DNA of 64,000 bases, from positions 1,178,001-1,242,000 of the forward strand of contig NZ_JACLCP010000001.1 in assembly GCF_014243395.1 (NCBI RefSeq). The letters are read 5' to 3'. Source of the stretch: Winogradskyella flava. GTDB taxonomy: Bacteria; Bacteroidota; Bacteroidia; Flavobacteriales; Flavobacteriaceae. Of this stretch, positions 1-8,902 are shown one piece after another. The position numbers and the translations under genes were made by a program. The notes below the pieces were generated by a model. It had not been told where the DNA came from, searched no databases, and saw nothing but the letters and a program-made list of their open reading frames with translations. How positions within the stretch are numbered: the first letter of the stretch is position 1; each line of letters opens with the position of its first letter.

Positions 1-81
1 AGGCTTAAAGTGGTATATAGTGAAGATAAAAAAGCCCTAGAGCAACTCACGGGTTTGTCTTTTGACAAATGGAATTTATAA
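1..81 (+). CDS. 3' end of an unidentified gene (partial)
   Basis: An open frame enters from the left edge and ends at a TAA at 79-81, giving 26 residues that finish in FDKWNL. It stops 9 bp before the hisF-like gene, so it is probably the preceding member of the same polysaccharide operon. In related acetamidino-sugar loci a HisH glutaminase is the expected neighbour, but this tail does not look like the usual HisH C-terminus. I therefore leave it unnamed. Confidence 0.6.
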   Translation, partial: RLKVVYSEDKKALEQLTGLSFDKWNL

Positions 82-90
82 CTAATTAAG

Positions 91-864
91 ATGAGACGTA
101 TCCGTGTTATTCCCATATTATTGATACAAAAAGGTGGTTTGGTAAAATCCATAAACTTTAAAAACCACAATTATATTGGAGATCCTATAAATGCGGTGAA
201 GATTTTTAACGATAAGGAAGTTGATGAAATCGCCATTATTGATATTTCTGCGACAAAGGAAAACCGTGAACCTAATATTTCTCAAATCAGTGAAATAGCT
301 GGAGAAGCTTTTATGCCACTTTCTTACGGAGGAGGAATTACGACCTTAAATCAAGTAAAGACAATTTTGTATGAAGGTGCAGAAAAGGTCATACTGAACA
401 CAAGTGCGTTGGATAACTTAAGGCTGGTGACACAAATTGCGGAACAATTTGGAAGTCAGAGCGCAGTGGTTTCTATTGATGTAAAAAAAGATTGGTTAGG
501 TAAGTATAGGGTATATAGAAATAATGGCAAAAAAAAGACTAGTTTTGCACCCGAAACCTTTGCAAAAAAAGTGGAGGAAGCTGGTGCAGGTGAGATTATC
601 TTAATGTCTATTGATAGAGATGGGACTTACAAAGGATTCGATTTAGAACTAATGAAAAATGTTAGTGATGCCGTAAATATACCTGTTGTGGCCGTTGGTG
701 GCGCATCTCAACTCAATGATTTTGTTGAGGTTGTTAATGTAGGTGGTGCATCCGCTGTTGCCGCAGGGAGCTTGTTTGTATATGCATCTGAGCAAAGAGG
801 TGTAATGATCAATTACCCAAAGCAAGCACGATTAATGAATGCTATTTTTGAAAAAATAATATGA
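91..864 (+). CDS. hisF2: AglZ/HisF2-family acetamidino modification protein
   Basis: A 257-residue (beta/alpha)8 protein of the HisF family. The N-terminus reads VIPILLIQKGGLVKS. In histidine-pathway HisF this site is IPCLDV, whose Asp11 is catalytic; here residue 11 is Leu. The second catalytic region is kept as SIDVKKD, and glycine-rich phosphate-binding turns (SYGGGI near residue 90, AVGGAS near 202) are present. Loss of Asp11 together with the adjacent WbpG-like gene points to the HisF2 group. In Pseudomonas O-antigen synthesis such proteins, with HisH2 and WbpG, deliver ammonia to turn an acetamido sugar into an acetamidino sugar. The stop overlaps the next start by 4 bp (ATGA), implying translational coupling. 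A role in histidine synthesis is unlikely. Confidence 0.88.
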   Translation: MRRIRVIPILLIQKGGLVKSINFKNHNYIGDPINAVKIFNDKEVDEIAIIDISATKENREPNISQISEIAGEAFMPLSYGGGITTLNQVKTILYEGAEKVILNTSALDNLRLVTQIAEQFGSQSAVVSIDVKKDWLGKYRVYRNNGKKKTSFAPETFAKKVEEAGAGEIILMSIDRDGTYKGFDLELMKNVSDAVNIPVVAVGGASQLNDFVEVVNVGGASAVAAGSLFVYASEQRGVMINYPKQARLMNAIFEKII

Positions 865-2030
865 TAATAAAGCAAAGTAAATATCATCCAGATTTGTTCA
901 ATGGTAGGTCCTATCAAATGTGTTCAAAAACCGTCATGGACACAACAGATTTGGAGATTGAATTTGACGCCAAAGGCGTTTCAAACCATTACCATAAGTA
1001 TCAGATAGCAGCAGAGCAACGCCTTTTAGAAGAACCCAAGCGTTCAAAAGAACTCAACAGAATAGTTGCTGAGATAAAGGAAAAAGGTAAAGGTCAGAAG
1101 TATGATTGCCTCATTGGTTTAAGTGGAGGTGTAGATAGTACCTATGTTGCCTACATAGTAAAGGAATACGGACTTAGGCCCTTAGCTGTTCATTTTGATA
1201 ATGGATGGAACTCAGAATTGGCGGTTCACAATGTTAACAGTATTATTGAGACTTTGGGGTTTGACCTACACACCATTGTTGTTAATTGGGAAGAATTTAG
1301 AGATTTACAGCTGGCTTATCTAAAGGCTTCGGTCATTGATATCGAGGTAGTTTCAGATCATGCTATTCAAGCCACAATGTATGAGCTGGCGGCCAAGTTC
1401 AAAATCAGTTACATTATTAGTGGAACAAATATTGTTACAGAGCAAATTTTACCGAATTCATGGGTCTTTAAAAAATTAGATTATACAAATCTAAAAGCCA
1501 TACATAAAAAGTTTGGTAATATTAAGCTTAAGACTTATCCAAGAGTGCCATTTTATAAAATGGTAAAATATGCTGGTATCAATAAATTGGTGCCATTTTC
1601 TATTTTAGATTATGTAGATTACAACAAAAAAGATGTCATTGAGGTTATTAAAAAAGAACTGGACTGGAGAGATTACGGTGGTAAGCATTGTGAATCTCTA
1701 TGGACAAAGTTCTACCAAAATTACATTCTTCCAGAAAAATTTGGAGTTGATAAACGTAAGGCACATTTAAGTACACTTATATGTTCAGGGCAAATGAAAA
1801 GAGAAGAAGCGTTGAGTATTTTAAACACTGCGCCTTATGATGCTGAAGAATTGAAAAACGACAAACCCTATATACTCAAAAAGCTAGGGCTGTCAGAGCA
1901 AGCCTTTGAAGACATCATGAAGACTGCTCCAATTCCTCATAAACATTACGGAACTGACGTGTCAAAACGAGAAAAATATATGGAGCTCACAAGGAAAACT
2001 CAAGGCTTCAGAAAGTTTTTAAAGTCCTAG
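861..2030 (+). CDS. wbpG: N-acetyl sugar amidotransferase (WbpG/PseA family)
   Basis: A 389-residue ATP-dependent amidotransferase. The PP-loop SGGVDST lies at residues 88-94, and the C-terminal family signature around KFGVDKRKAHLS and SGQMKREEA is intact. The family adenylates an N-acetyl group on a sugar and uses ammonia channelled by HisH/HisF2 to form an acetamidino group. The start overlaps the HisF2 stop by 4 bp. One oddity: family members usually carry an N-terminal Cys set (CxxC ... GVCNxC) that looks metal-binding. Here only Cys21 is kept; the other positions read Thr24, Ser41 and Tyr44. The catalytic core appears complete, so the enzyme is probably active without that metal site. 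The substrate sugar cannot be read from sequence. Confidence 0.88.
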   Translation: MIIKQSKYHPDLFNGRSYQMCSKTVMDTTDLEIEFDAKGVSNHYHKYQIAAEQRLLEEPKRSKELNRIVAEIKEKGKGQKYDCLIGLSGGVDSTYVAYIVKEYGLRPLAVHFDNGWNSELAVHNVNSIIETLGFDLHTIVVNWEEFRDLQLAYLKASVIDIEVVSDHAIQATMYELAAKFKISYIISGTNIVTEQILPNSWVFKKLDYTNLKAIHKKFGNIKLKTYPRVPFYKMVKYAGINKLVPFSILDYVDYNKKDVIEVIKKELDWRDYGGKHCESLWTKFYQNYILPEKFGVDKRKAHLSTLICSGQMKREEALSILNTAPYDAEELKNDKPYILKKLGLSEQAFEDIMKTAPIPHKHYGTDVSKREKYMELTRKTQGFRKFLKS

Positions 2031-2033
2031 ATA

Positions 2034-3140
2034 ATGAGCATTGAAACTGCTTTAATAGTCTCTCCAGAATCTTGGGGAGTATCTAAGCTTTCGAAACACC
2101 ATTATGCTATTGCATTGGCAAAAGCGGGTATAAAGGTCTATTTTTTAACCACTGAGAGCTCAGCAGCAAAAAAAGAGGATACCATTTGTGAGGAAAATAA
2201 AAATATAATCATAACTGTTGTCAATATCCCTGCTTATTTAAATATACTGAGATTTCATAATAGAAGACTTTACAATTATTTCCTCTCATTTAAAGTGAAA
2301 AAGTGGGTTGCAGAACATGATGCTATAGACTGGCTGTTTTCATTTGAAAGAAGTGGTGTCTTTACAGATTTATCAAGCTTTAAGGCAAAGCGTACCATTT
2401 TTTTTCCTGTAGACCAAGTAGAAACTAAATATGTTAACGAGTATAAGGGCTTTGATAGATTGGTATCCATATCTTCAGTTATCTTAGATCCTTTTGAAAA
2501 TATTGAAAATAGAGTGCTTATCCACCATGGGCTCAGTCCAATTTTTATATCGAATAATGAAAGGCAGTTTGAGGTTAATAAAATACCTAAAACCATAGCT
2601 TATGTTGGTAATTTACTTATAGGGCCTATCTTGGATCGTGAGAGCCTGAGCCGAATAGTTAATGAGAATCCAGACATAACGTTTCACTTTTACGGACCCA
2701 ATACAAGTAATAAAAACAACCTAGGGGCTAATTCAGAGAAAACGACCGTAGATTTTGTCGCCTTTTTAAGATATAAGCACAACTGTGTGCTTCATGGAGC
2801 AGTCTCGTCTAAAGACCTGTTTGAAGCCTTTAAAAAAGTGGATGGTTTTTTGTTATGTTATGACTATAGATACGATAAAAATAAATGTTCAAATTCACAC
2901 AAAATCATGGAATATTTGTCCACGGGAAAACCAATTATTTCTACAAGAATAAGTATGTACGATGATTTAGATCTCTTTCCAATGATGGATACATTTGATA
3001 ATACAAGTTTTCCTGATTTTTTTAAGTCTCAAATCCATAATTGGAAAAATATGACTACTAAAGAAATAATGAAAAAACGAATGGAGTTTGCGGCAGATAA
3101 CGTTTATGATAGAAAAATACAAAAATTACTTAAGCTTTAA
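2034..3140 (+). CDS. Glycosyltransferase, GT-B fold (GT4-like)
   Basis: A 368-residue putative glycosyltransferase, 3 bp after the amidotransferase stop. The C-terminal half has the nucleotide-sugar binding pattern of GT-B enzymes: TIAYVGNLL near residue 188, HGAVSSKDLFEAF near 254, and SHKIMEYLSTGKPIIST near 284-300, where the Glu normally contacts the donor. No signal peptide or membrane helix is seen, so it should be a cytoplasmic or membrane-associated enzyme adding a sugar to the lipid-linked repeat unit. The donor and linkage are unknown. A 51-bp gap follows before the acyltransferase. Confidence 0.75.
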   Translation: MSIETALIVSPESWGVSKLSKHHYAIALAKAGIKVYFLTTESSAAKKEDTICEENKNIIITVVNIPAYLNILRFHNRRLYNYFLSFKVKKWVAEHDAIDWLFSFERSGVFTDLSSFKAKRTIFFPVDQVETKYVNEYKGFDRLVSISSVILDPFENIENRVLIHHGLSPIFISNNERQFEVNKIPKTIAYVGNLLIGPILDRESLSRIVNENPDITFHFYGPNTSNKNNLGANSEKTTVDFVAFLRYKHNCVLHGAVSSKDLFEAFKKVDGFLLCYDYRYDKNKCSNSHKIMEYLSTGKPIISTRISMYDDLDLFPMMDTFDNTSFPDFFKSQIHNWKNMTTKEIMKKRMEFAADNVYDRKIQKLLKL

Positions 3141-3191
3141 TAATTCAACCTAGAAAGTATACGAGTTGCAAATGGATAAGCCTTATATAAT

Positions 3192-4292
3192 ATGAAGAAT
3201 TTAGTAAGTCTATTTTTTCCACATGAAGATAAAAAAGACTATTTTAAGTCTTTAGATGGCCTTCGAGGTGTAGCGGTCTTAATTGTACTTCTTTCACATA
3301 CTAGCCATGAAGGTATTTTTTTTCATCCTATTTTAAATTTTGATTTTTTTGGAAAAATAGGTGTTTATTTGTTTTTTGTTTTATCGGCGTATCTTTTAGA
3401 CAGACAGATTGCTCTGGTGTTCATTGAAAAAGAATTTAATAAAGAATACTGGAAAAACTATTTTTTAAGACGTTTTTTAAGAATATACCCTTTATTTTTT
3501 TTGGCCTTAGTCTTTCATTGGTTTTTTTCTGTATTTGGAATAAGCACCGTAATCGATAGTTGGATGGATATACCTGCACATTTAATCCTTTATTTAGGTG
3601 AAAGTATTTTTTGGTCGATTCCTGTTGAATTTAAATATTATTTCTTGTCCCCTCTTTTAATGTTAATCTTCCATAAGTACTTAAAATGGGATTTAAAGAA
3701 GATAATGTTGGTTTTTGTCTTAACAGCTCTAGGTATTCTAATTTTAAACTATAACTTGGTTTTAAGTCGTATATCAACTCTGAGGTATTTACCAATCTTT
3801 TTAGTAGGTACTTTTATTTCAATTACCGAGGTGTTTAAAGCTAAAAATATTCAAGGAATCAATAAGAGAAAAATAGATTTCATAGGAATATTAAGCTTTG
3901 TGGCAATAATTATCTCGGTACCTCAATTCTATGAAAAAATCTTTTTAAATAAAGTAAATTTTCAATCTCATCAGTTTTACTTACCATATGCCATACTTTG
4001 GGGGTTTATTTTGTTGGCAGCAAAATATGGTGATGGAGTTTTAAAGTTTTTCTTTGGACTTCGTTTATTGAGGTTTATAGGTACAATTAGTTTTAGCGTA
4101 TACTTGTTTCATATGTTATTTCTAAAAATTGTTATGATTATTGAAATGCCAGATTATTTAAGAATTTATTTTTTCTTTATTTTAACATTCGGGTTTTCAA
4201 GTTTAAGTTATTTGCTAATTGAAAAACCATTATCTAGAATAAGGGTGAACAATATTTCAAAATATATTCCAATTAATAAATTTATAAAATAA
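3192..4292 (+). CDS. Acyltransferase family 3 membrane protein (OafA/YrhL-like)
   Basis: A 366-residue polytopic membrane protein, very rich in Phe, Leu and Ile, with about ten predicted helices. The N-terminal signature DGLRGVAVLIVLLSHTSH (about residues 22-39) is typical of acyltransferase-3 proteins. It contains the Arg of the RG motif and the probable catalytic His. RRFLRIYPLF near residue 91 is the second conserved block. Such proteins O-acetylate (sometimes succinylate) sugars of surface polysaccharides, using cytoplasmic acyl-CoA. Its position in the cluster suggests decoration of the repeat unit. No SGNH domain is fused to it. Confidence 0.85.
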   Translation: MKNLVSLFFPHEDKKDYFKSLDGLRGVAVLIVLLSHTSHEGIFFHPILNFDFFGKIGVYLFFVLSAYLLDRQIALVFIEKEFNKEYWKNYFLRRFLRIYPLFFLALVFHWFFSVFGISTVIDSWMDIPAHLILYLGESIFWSIPVEFKYYFLSPLLMLIFHKYLKWDLKKIMLVFVLTALGILILNYNLVLSRISTLRYLPIFLVGTFISITEVFKAKNIQGINKRKIDFIGILSFVAIIISVPQFYEKIFLNKVNFQSHQFYLPYAILWGFILLAAKYGDGVLKFFFGLRLLRFIGTISFSVYLFHMLFLKIVMIIEMPDYLRIYFFFILTFGFSSLSYLLIEKPLSRIRVNNISKYIPINKFIK

Positions 4293-4305
4293 ACCATTAA
4301 TTATT

Positions 4306-5487
4306 TTGGCAAATTCTATCCTTTTCATAACTACATCGAGCTTAGCGGCCAATCCACGATTGGTTAAGGAAATTGAAGTTTTAAAGAATAGCTATTCGTG
4401 CACTGTAATCTGTTACAAGCACGACGATTGGAGTTTGGAGTTGTCACAACGTATTATGTCGAATAATAAAGATGTAAGGTTTATTGAGATTGACAGGAAC
4501 TCAGAATGGATGTCTACAATTATGAGCAAGTTAAAACATAAATTGTCCGTTTTGTTAAACCCAATTCTTAAGTCTAATATTAAGATATCTGCATTTGCTA
4601 GTAACGACAAATCTGTACAAATCATGAAGTTCATGAGTTTTGAAGAAAAATACGAGCATATTATAGCTCATAATCTTGGTGCATTCTACCCCGCTGTAAA
4701 GCTTGCGAAGAAGTTGAAAGTAACCTTACAATTGGATATTGAAGATTATTATCCTGGAGAGGCCTTGTATTTTAATAAATCTTATGAAAAAGAAAATAGA
4801 AACAGATTGATGCAATATAGCCTCAAGAATGCGACCTCAATTACCTATGCTTCAAAGGGTATTGCTATGCAATGCAAAAAACAGTATGTGATCCCTGACT
4901 CTTCGGCGCAAATAACCATAATTAATGCCTTTAAAAGTGATGATTTTCCTAAGCCTAGTCCTAAAAAAAATGAACGCCTAAAAGCGGTTTGGTTTTCTCA
5001 AAATATTGGGCCAAATCGTGGTTTAGAATCAGTATTTGAAGCAGCGAAAGTTCATTTTGACTTTGAATTCCATCTTATCGGAAATTCCAATAAGAAATAT
5101 ATTGAATCAATAATTCCGAGTCCAAATGTGATTTTTCATGAAATTTTACCACAATGGGAACTGCATCAATTATTAAGTGAAATGGACATTGGCTTGGCTC
5201 TTGAAAGCAAGGATGCCGATTTTAATCGAGATATATGTTTAACGAATAAATTTCTGGCCTATGCTCAAGCAGGATTGTATATTTTAGCAACAGATACATT
5301 TGGTCAACGCGATTTTTTAAAGGATCTCCATTATAATGCGGGTGAGATCATAACTAACTTATCCGATGCATTGAATGTGCTACCCGTATTGGAGATCGCG
5401 AATGAGCAGAAAATTAAGCGTTGGGAGAAAGCGAAGACCTTTGGTTGGGAAAAAGAACAGTTAAAATTAAAGCAGTTGTTATATTGA
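4306..5487 (+). CDS. Glycosyltransferase, GT4-like, with TTG start
   Basis: A 393-residue putative glycosyltransferase. The N-terminus (M)ANSILFITTSSLAANPR is the usual first beta strand of a GT-B enzyme, so translation most likely begins at the TTG at 4306. No ATG lies between this codon and the preceding stop. The donor-binding half includes AVWFSQNIGPNRGLESVFEA near residue 227, a common pattern of GT4 enzymes. LTNKFLAYAQAGLYILATD near 309 replaces the usual EAxAxGxP motif. The sequence QLDIEDYYPGEA (about 145-156) is typical of the group. The product should be cytoplasmic and involved in repeat-unit assembly. The acceptor is unknown. Confidence 0.75.
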   Translation: MANSILFITTSSLAANPRLVKEIEVLKNSYSCTVICYKHDDWSLELSQRIMSNNKDVRFIEIDRNSEWMSTIMSKLKHKLSVLLNPILKSNIKISAFASNDKSVQIMKFMSFEEKYEHIIAHNLGAFYPAVKLAKKLKVTLQLDIEDYYPGEALYFNKSYEKENRNRLMQYSLKNATSITYASKGIAMQCKKQYVIPDSSAQITIINAFKSDDFPKPSPKKNERLKAVWFSQNIGPNRGLESVFEAAKVHFDFEFHLIGNSNKKYIESIIPSPNVIFHEILPQWELHQLLSEMDIGLALESKDADFNRDICLTNKFLAYAQAGLYILATDTFGQRDFLKDLHYNAGEIITNLSDALNVLPVLEIANEQKIKRWEKAKTFGWEKEQLKLKQLLY

Positions 5488-6743
5488 AAACAGTATTGAT
5501 AATTTATCCGCATTGGGTTCCAGCAAATCTGGCAGGTGTACAGCGGCCTCGATTAATTGGTAATTACTTAAAGCAGTTTGGGTGGAAACCATTACTGTTG
5601 ACGGCACATTCCAAATACTATGAAGAGCGATTAGACCCCTTAATGGAAAAAACCGTTTCGAAAGATATAGAGGTTGTATATACCAAAGCTTACAAGGTAA
5701 CTAGGCCCAGAATTATTGGCGATATAGGTCTTAGGGCATTTCCGTTTTTGAAAGAATCAGCATTGAATTTGTGCAGAGAACGAGATATTGATTTTATATG
5801 GATTCCAATTCCTTCGTTTTACACAGCTATTTTGGGTCGCGTCTTGCACGAAAAAACAAAAATCCCTTATGGTATAGATTATATCGATCCTTGGGTAAGG
5901 GATATCACCAACCAGAATAATCTAAGAGCAAAGCTGAGTCAGATCGTTGCAAAGCTATTAGAGCCGTATGCCGTTAAGAAAGCCGCACTAATATCTGGTG
6001 TATCTACGCCATATTATCAACCTGTATTAGATAGAAATTTTAAGAAAGAACCTGTTCATGTAGGTATGCCCTACGGTTTTGATCCTAACGATCATAAAAT
6101 TAAGCTGTCAGATATAAGCTATCCTTGGGAAAGTACTAAAAGTATAAAACCATGGATATATGCAGGGGCGTTTTTACCAAATTCCCATTTATTTGTCAAA
6201 GCTTTTTTTACAACTATTGCAGAATTAAAAAAAGAAAGTAAATGGGACCCTAGAATAAAGTTATACTTTATCGGTACGGGACCGTATCCCGCTAAGCGAA
6301 TTACAGCTTACGCAAGTGACTTTGGAATTTCAGACATAGTTCATGAAAACAGGGAGCGTTTTCCATTTTTACATGTCCTTAATTTTCTGTCGAAAGCAGA
6401 CCGTGTGATGTTGTTTGGTAGTACGGAAAAGCACTACACAGCCTCTAAAACATTTCAGTGTTTGTTGAGCGAAAGACCTCTCTTAACGATGCTGCATGAA
6501 GAAAGTTCTGCAGTAGAAATTATAAAAAAGTCAAATGCAGAAAAGTTTCTAATGCCCTACTCGGACGACGATTCTGAAACTGTAATCATCAAGAAACTCA
6601 AACCTATTTTAGAACAGCTTCAAAAGGACGTCAAATGGGACTTGGATTTAGAACCTTTAAATGCGCATTCTTCCATACAATCAGCTAAAGTTTTAGCCGA
6701 AGCCATGAATAAAGCTATTGATATTATTCCAAAAGAGACATGA
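5484..6743 (+). CDS. Glycosyltransferase, GT4-like, coupled by a TTGA overlap
   Basis: A 419-residue putative glycosyltransferase. The frame stays open upstream to an ATG at 5421, but that start would overlap the previous gene by 67 bp and add about 21 residues with no family character. The TTG at 5484 shares a TTGA with the previous stop, mirrors the ATGA couplings elsewhere in the cluster, and places LKTVLIIYPHWVP at the N-terminus, where GT-B enzymes begin. I therefore choose TTG. Downstream blocks include YGIDYIDPWV near residue 128 (a GT-B acceptor-domain pattern) and LFGSTEKHYTASKTFQCLLS near 311-330. A single-sugar transferase for the surface polysaccharide is likely; the donor is unknown. 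Confidence 0.75.
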   Translation: MKTVLIIYPHWVPANLAGVQRPRLIGNYLKQFGWKPLLLTAHSKYYEERLDPLMEKTVSKDIEVVYTKAYKVTRPRIIGDIGLRAFPFLKESALNLCRERDIDFIWIPIPSFYTAILGRVLHEKTKIPYGIDYIDPWVRDITNQNNLRAKLSQIVAKLLEPYAVKKAALISGVSTPYYQPVLDRNFKKEPVHVGMPYGFDPNDHKIKLSDISYPWESTKSIKPWIYAGAFLPNSHLFVKAFFTTIAELKKESKWDPRIKLYFIGTGPYPAKRITAYASDFGISDIVHENRERFPFLHVLNFLSKADRVMLFGSTEKHYTASKTFQCLLSERPLLTMLHEESSAVEIIKKSNAEKFLMPYSDDDSETVIIKKLKPILEQLQKDVKWDLDLEPLNAHSSIQSAKVLAEAMNKAIDIIPKET

Positions 6744-7900
6744 AAAAATTAGCGATTGTTTCTACCCATCCCATTCAATATTACGCCCCTTGGTTTAGGT
6801 TGCTGGCTGAGAGAAAAAAAATAGACTTAAATGTATTTTACACTTGGTCACAGAGCGAAACCCAGGTAGACGATAAGAATTTTGGAAAGACCATAATATG
6901 GGATATTCCCCTACTAAGTGGTTATAACTATACTTTTGTTGAAAATATTTCTAAAAAACCAGGCTCGCATCACTTTTTCGGTATTGATTGTCCAAGTCTC
7001 ATTAAAGGCATAGTAGATTATGCGCCAGACGTTATTCTGATTTTTGGCTGGAACTTTAAGGCGCATTTAAACGTTTTAAGGTATTTTAGTGGTAAAACAC
7101 CAATTTGGTTTAGAGGGGACTCTACCTTGCTCGATGAAACCAAAAGTCTCAAAACTATATTACGACGAGGTTTTTTAAAATGGGTATATCGCCATGTTGA
7201 CAAGGCACTATTTGTGGGTGAAGCCAATAAGAAATATTTTTTAAAACATGGTCTCAAAAGTAAGCAGCTGATATATGCGCCGCATGCCATTGACAATAAT
7301 CGATTTAGTGATGACGACTCCAAAAAATATCGAGATAAAGCATTAAAATGGCGTAAAGACCTTGGATATTCGGATAATGATATTATAGTGTTATTCGTTG
7401 GTAAGTTTCAATCAAAAAAGCAACCTGTTTTTTTGCTCCAAGCATTTATTAAAGCCATTGAAAAAACACATCAACCCTTAAAACTCTTGTTTATTGGCAA
7501 TGGTCCTCTGGAAGACGAACTTAAATCGCAGTCGAAACCTTATCAATCTGTTTATTTCCTGCCATTTCAAAATCAGAGCCTTATGCCATTGGTCTACCGC
7601 TTAGGGGATGTATTTTGTTTACCTTCCAAGGGACCTGGTGAAACATGGGGTTTAGCGGTTAATGAAGCTATGGCTTGTGGTAAACCAGTTATTGTAAGCG
7701 ATAAAGTAGGCTGTGCCGAAGATTTAGTGGAATATAGCGATGTTGGTTTTAAATTTAATCACAACAATATGAACGAACTTGCGGTGATATTAGCTCGCTT
7801 AAATAAGAAAGATTTAAAACGTAAGGCAAGCAATGCCAAGAATAGAATCAAAGACCATAACTTTGTTGAAATCGTTAAAGCCATAGAAAATAACATATGA
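6740..7900 (+). CDS. Glycosyltransferase family 4
   Basis: A 386-residue GT-B glycosyltransferase. The N-terminus LAIVSTHPIQYYAPWFRLLA is characteristic of a bacterial GT4 subgroup. The donor-binding region is clear: VLFVGKFQSKKQP near residue 217, PSKGPGETWGLAVNEAMACG near 295-314, then KPVIVSDKVGCAEDLV. The E-x7-E pattern that binds the nucleotide sugar is intact. It overlaps the previous and next genes by 4 bp each (ATGA), so the three are translationally coupled. It probably acts on the inner face of the cytoplasmic membrane. Confidence 0.85.
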   Translation: MKKLAIVSTHPIQYYAPWFRLLAERKKIDLNVFYTWSQSETQVDDKNFGKTIIWDIPLLSGYNYTFVENISKKPGSHHFFGIDCPSLIKGIVDYAPDVILIFGWNFKAHLNVLRYFSGKTPIWFRGDSTLLDETKSLKTILRRGFLKWVYRHVDKALFVGEANKKYFLKHGLKSKQLIYAPHAIDNNRFSDDDSKKYRDKALKWRKDLGYSDNDIIVLFVGKFQSKKQPVFLLQAFIKAIEKTHQPLKLLFIGNGPLEDELKSQSKPYQSVYFLPFQNQSLMPLVYRLGDVFCLPSKGPGETWGLAVNEAMACGKPVIVSDKVGCAEDLVEYSDVGFKFNHNNMNELAVILARLNKKDLKRKASNAKNRIKDHNFVEIVKAIENNI

Positions 7901-8889
7901 AGAGTGCAGTGCATAAACCAATTATAAGTGTTGTTCTACCTGTGTACAATGGTATGGCCTATCTCAAGGAATCTGTAGAGTCCGTTCTCAATCAACAGGG
8001 TATCGAGTTCGAATTTTTAATTTGTGATGATTGTTCGAGTGACAATAGTTACAACTATTTGAAATCGCTGGATGACCGTAGGATTAAGCTTTCTAGAAAT
8101 GAGAAAAACAAAGGACTTTTTCCTACGCTAAACCGTTTAATTTCTGAAGCTTCAACGGAATTAATTCATCTTTGGGCACAAGATGATATCATGCTTCCTG
8201 TATGTCTAAAGGAGACCGTAAGCTTCCATACAGAATTTCCTGAGGTCAATTTTAGTTTTTCAAGATTGCAAGTGATTGATGCTGCAGGTAAAATCACTAA
8301 GGTTCCAATTGTCTTTCCAAACAAGACCTTGTCCCCAGAGGAACATGCCATTATCTCTATATTATATGGAAGTATTTCAGGAAATATTGCCAATGTCTGT
8401 GTCGTAAAGTCGGCTTGTGAAGCTGTTGGCTTATTTAATGCTGAATTGAAATATGTTGGGGATTTTGATATGTGGTATAAATTGTCTAAAGAAAAAGGTA
8501 TAGGCTGTAACGGAAAAGTACTAGTTCATGTTCGTGGTCACGAAGGGCAGTTAAGTAGAAATTTAAAAGCATCTCTCTATCGCATGGAAGAAAATTATGA
8601 GGTTTATCAGAATTTTTTGGGCCTTATAAATAAAGAACACAGGAAGTATTATCGAAGGGCCCTTAATTGGAAAATTTATCCACAATATTTTAATCAACTT
8701 ATATATATTTTAAGACAAAAACAGTATGATCTTGCTAAAACTTATGCTCAAGGGCTCAAAGTATATGGAAATTTAGGAAGACTAATGGTCAGGTGGATAA
8801 TTATAAGATTCTTGAAGATTTTAGGGTTGGAAAAGTGGTTTTATCGAGTAATGTTTCTAAATAGAGTCGATCACGATAGCAGCAAATGA
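7897..8889 (+). CDS. Glycosyltransferase family 2
   Basis: A 330-residue GT-A enzyme. The N-terminal SVVLPVYNGMAYLKESVESV and LICDDCSSDNS (about residues 10-55) form the nucleotide-binding half. HLWAQDDIML near residue 91 holds the DxD-like metal site, and KYVGDFDMWYKLSKE near 183-197 supplies the acceptor-side acidic motif (ED-like). There is no membrane helix. It is coupled to the previous gene by a 4-bp overlap and followed after 13 bp by the sulfotransferase. It is expected to add one sugar to the repeat unit. Confidence 0.85.
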   Translation: MKSAVHKPIISVVLPVYNGMAYLKESVESVLNQQGIEFEFLICDDCSSDNSYNYLKSLDDRRIKLSRNEKNKGLFPTLNRLISEASTELIHLWAQDDIMLPVCLKETVSFHTEFPEVNFSFSRLQVIDAAGKITKVPIVFPNKTLSPEEHAIISILYGSISGNIANVCVVKSACEAVGLFNAELKYVGDFDMWYKLSKEKGIGCNGKVLVHVRGHEGQLSRNLKASLYRMEENYEVYQNFLGLINKEHRKYYRRALNWKIYPQYFNQLIYILRQKQYDLAKTYAQGLKVYGNLGRLMVRWIIIRFLKILGLEKWFYRVMFLNRVDHDSSK

Positions 8890-8902
8890 ATATTTCTCTT
8901 TA

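Noticed and set aside
1..81. Reading the first fragment as the end of HisH
   Set aside because: The partner gene is expected here, but the 26 visible residues do not show the usual HisH C-terminal pattern. Left unidentified.
5421..5483. Upstream ATG start for the glycosyltransferase at 5484
   Set aside because: It would overlap the previous gene by 67 bp and add residues with no family similarity; the TTG in the TTGA overlap fits the operon pattern better.
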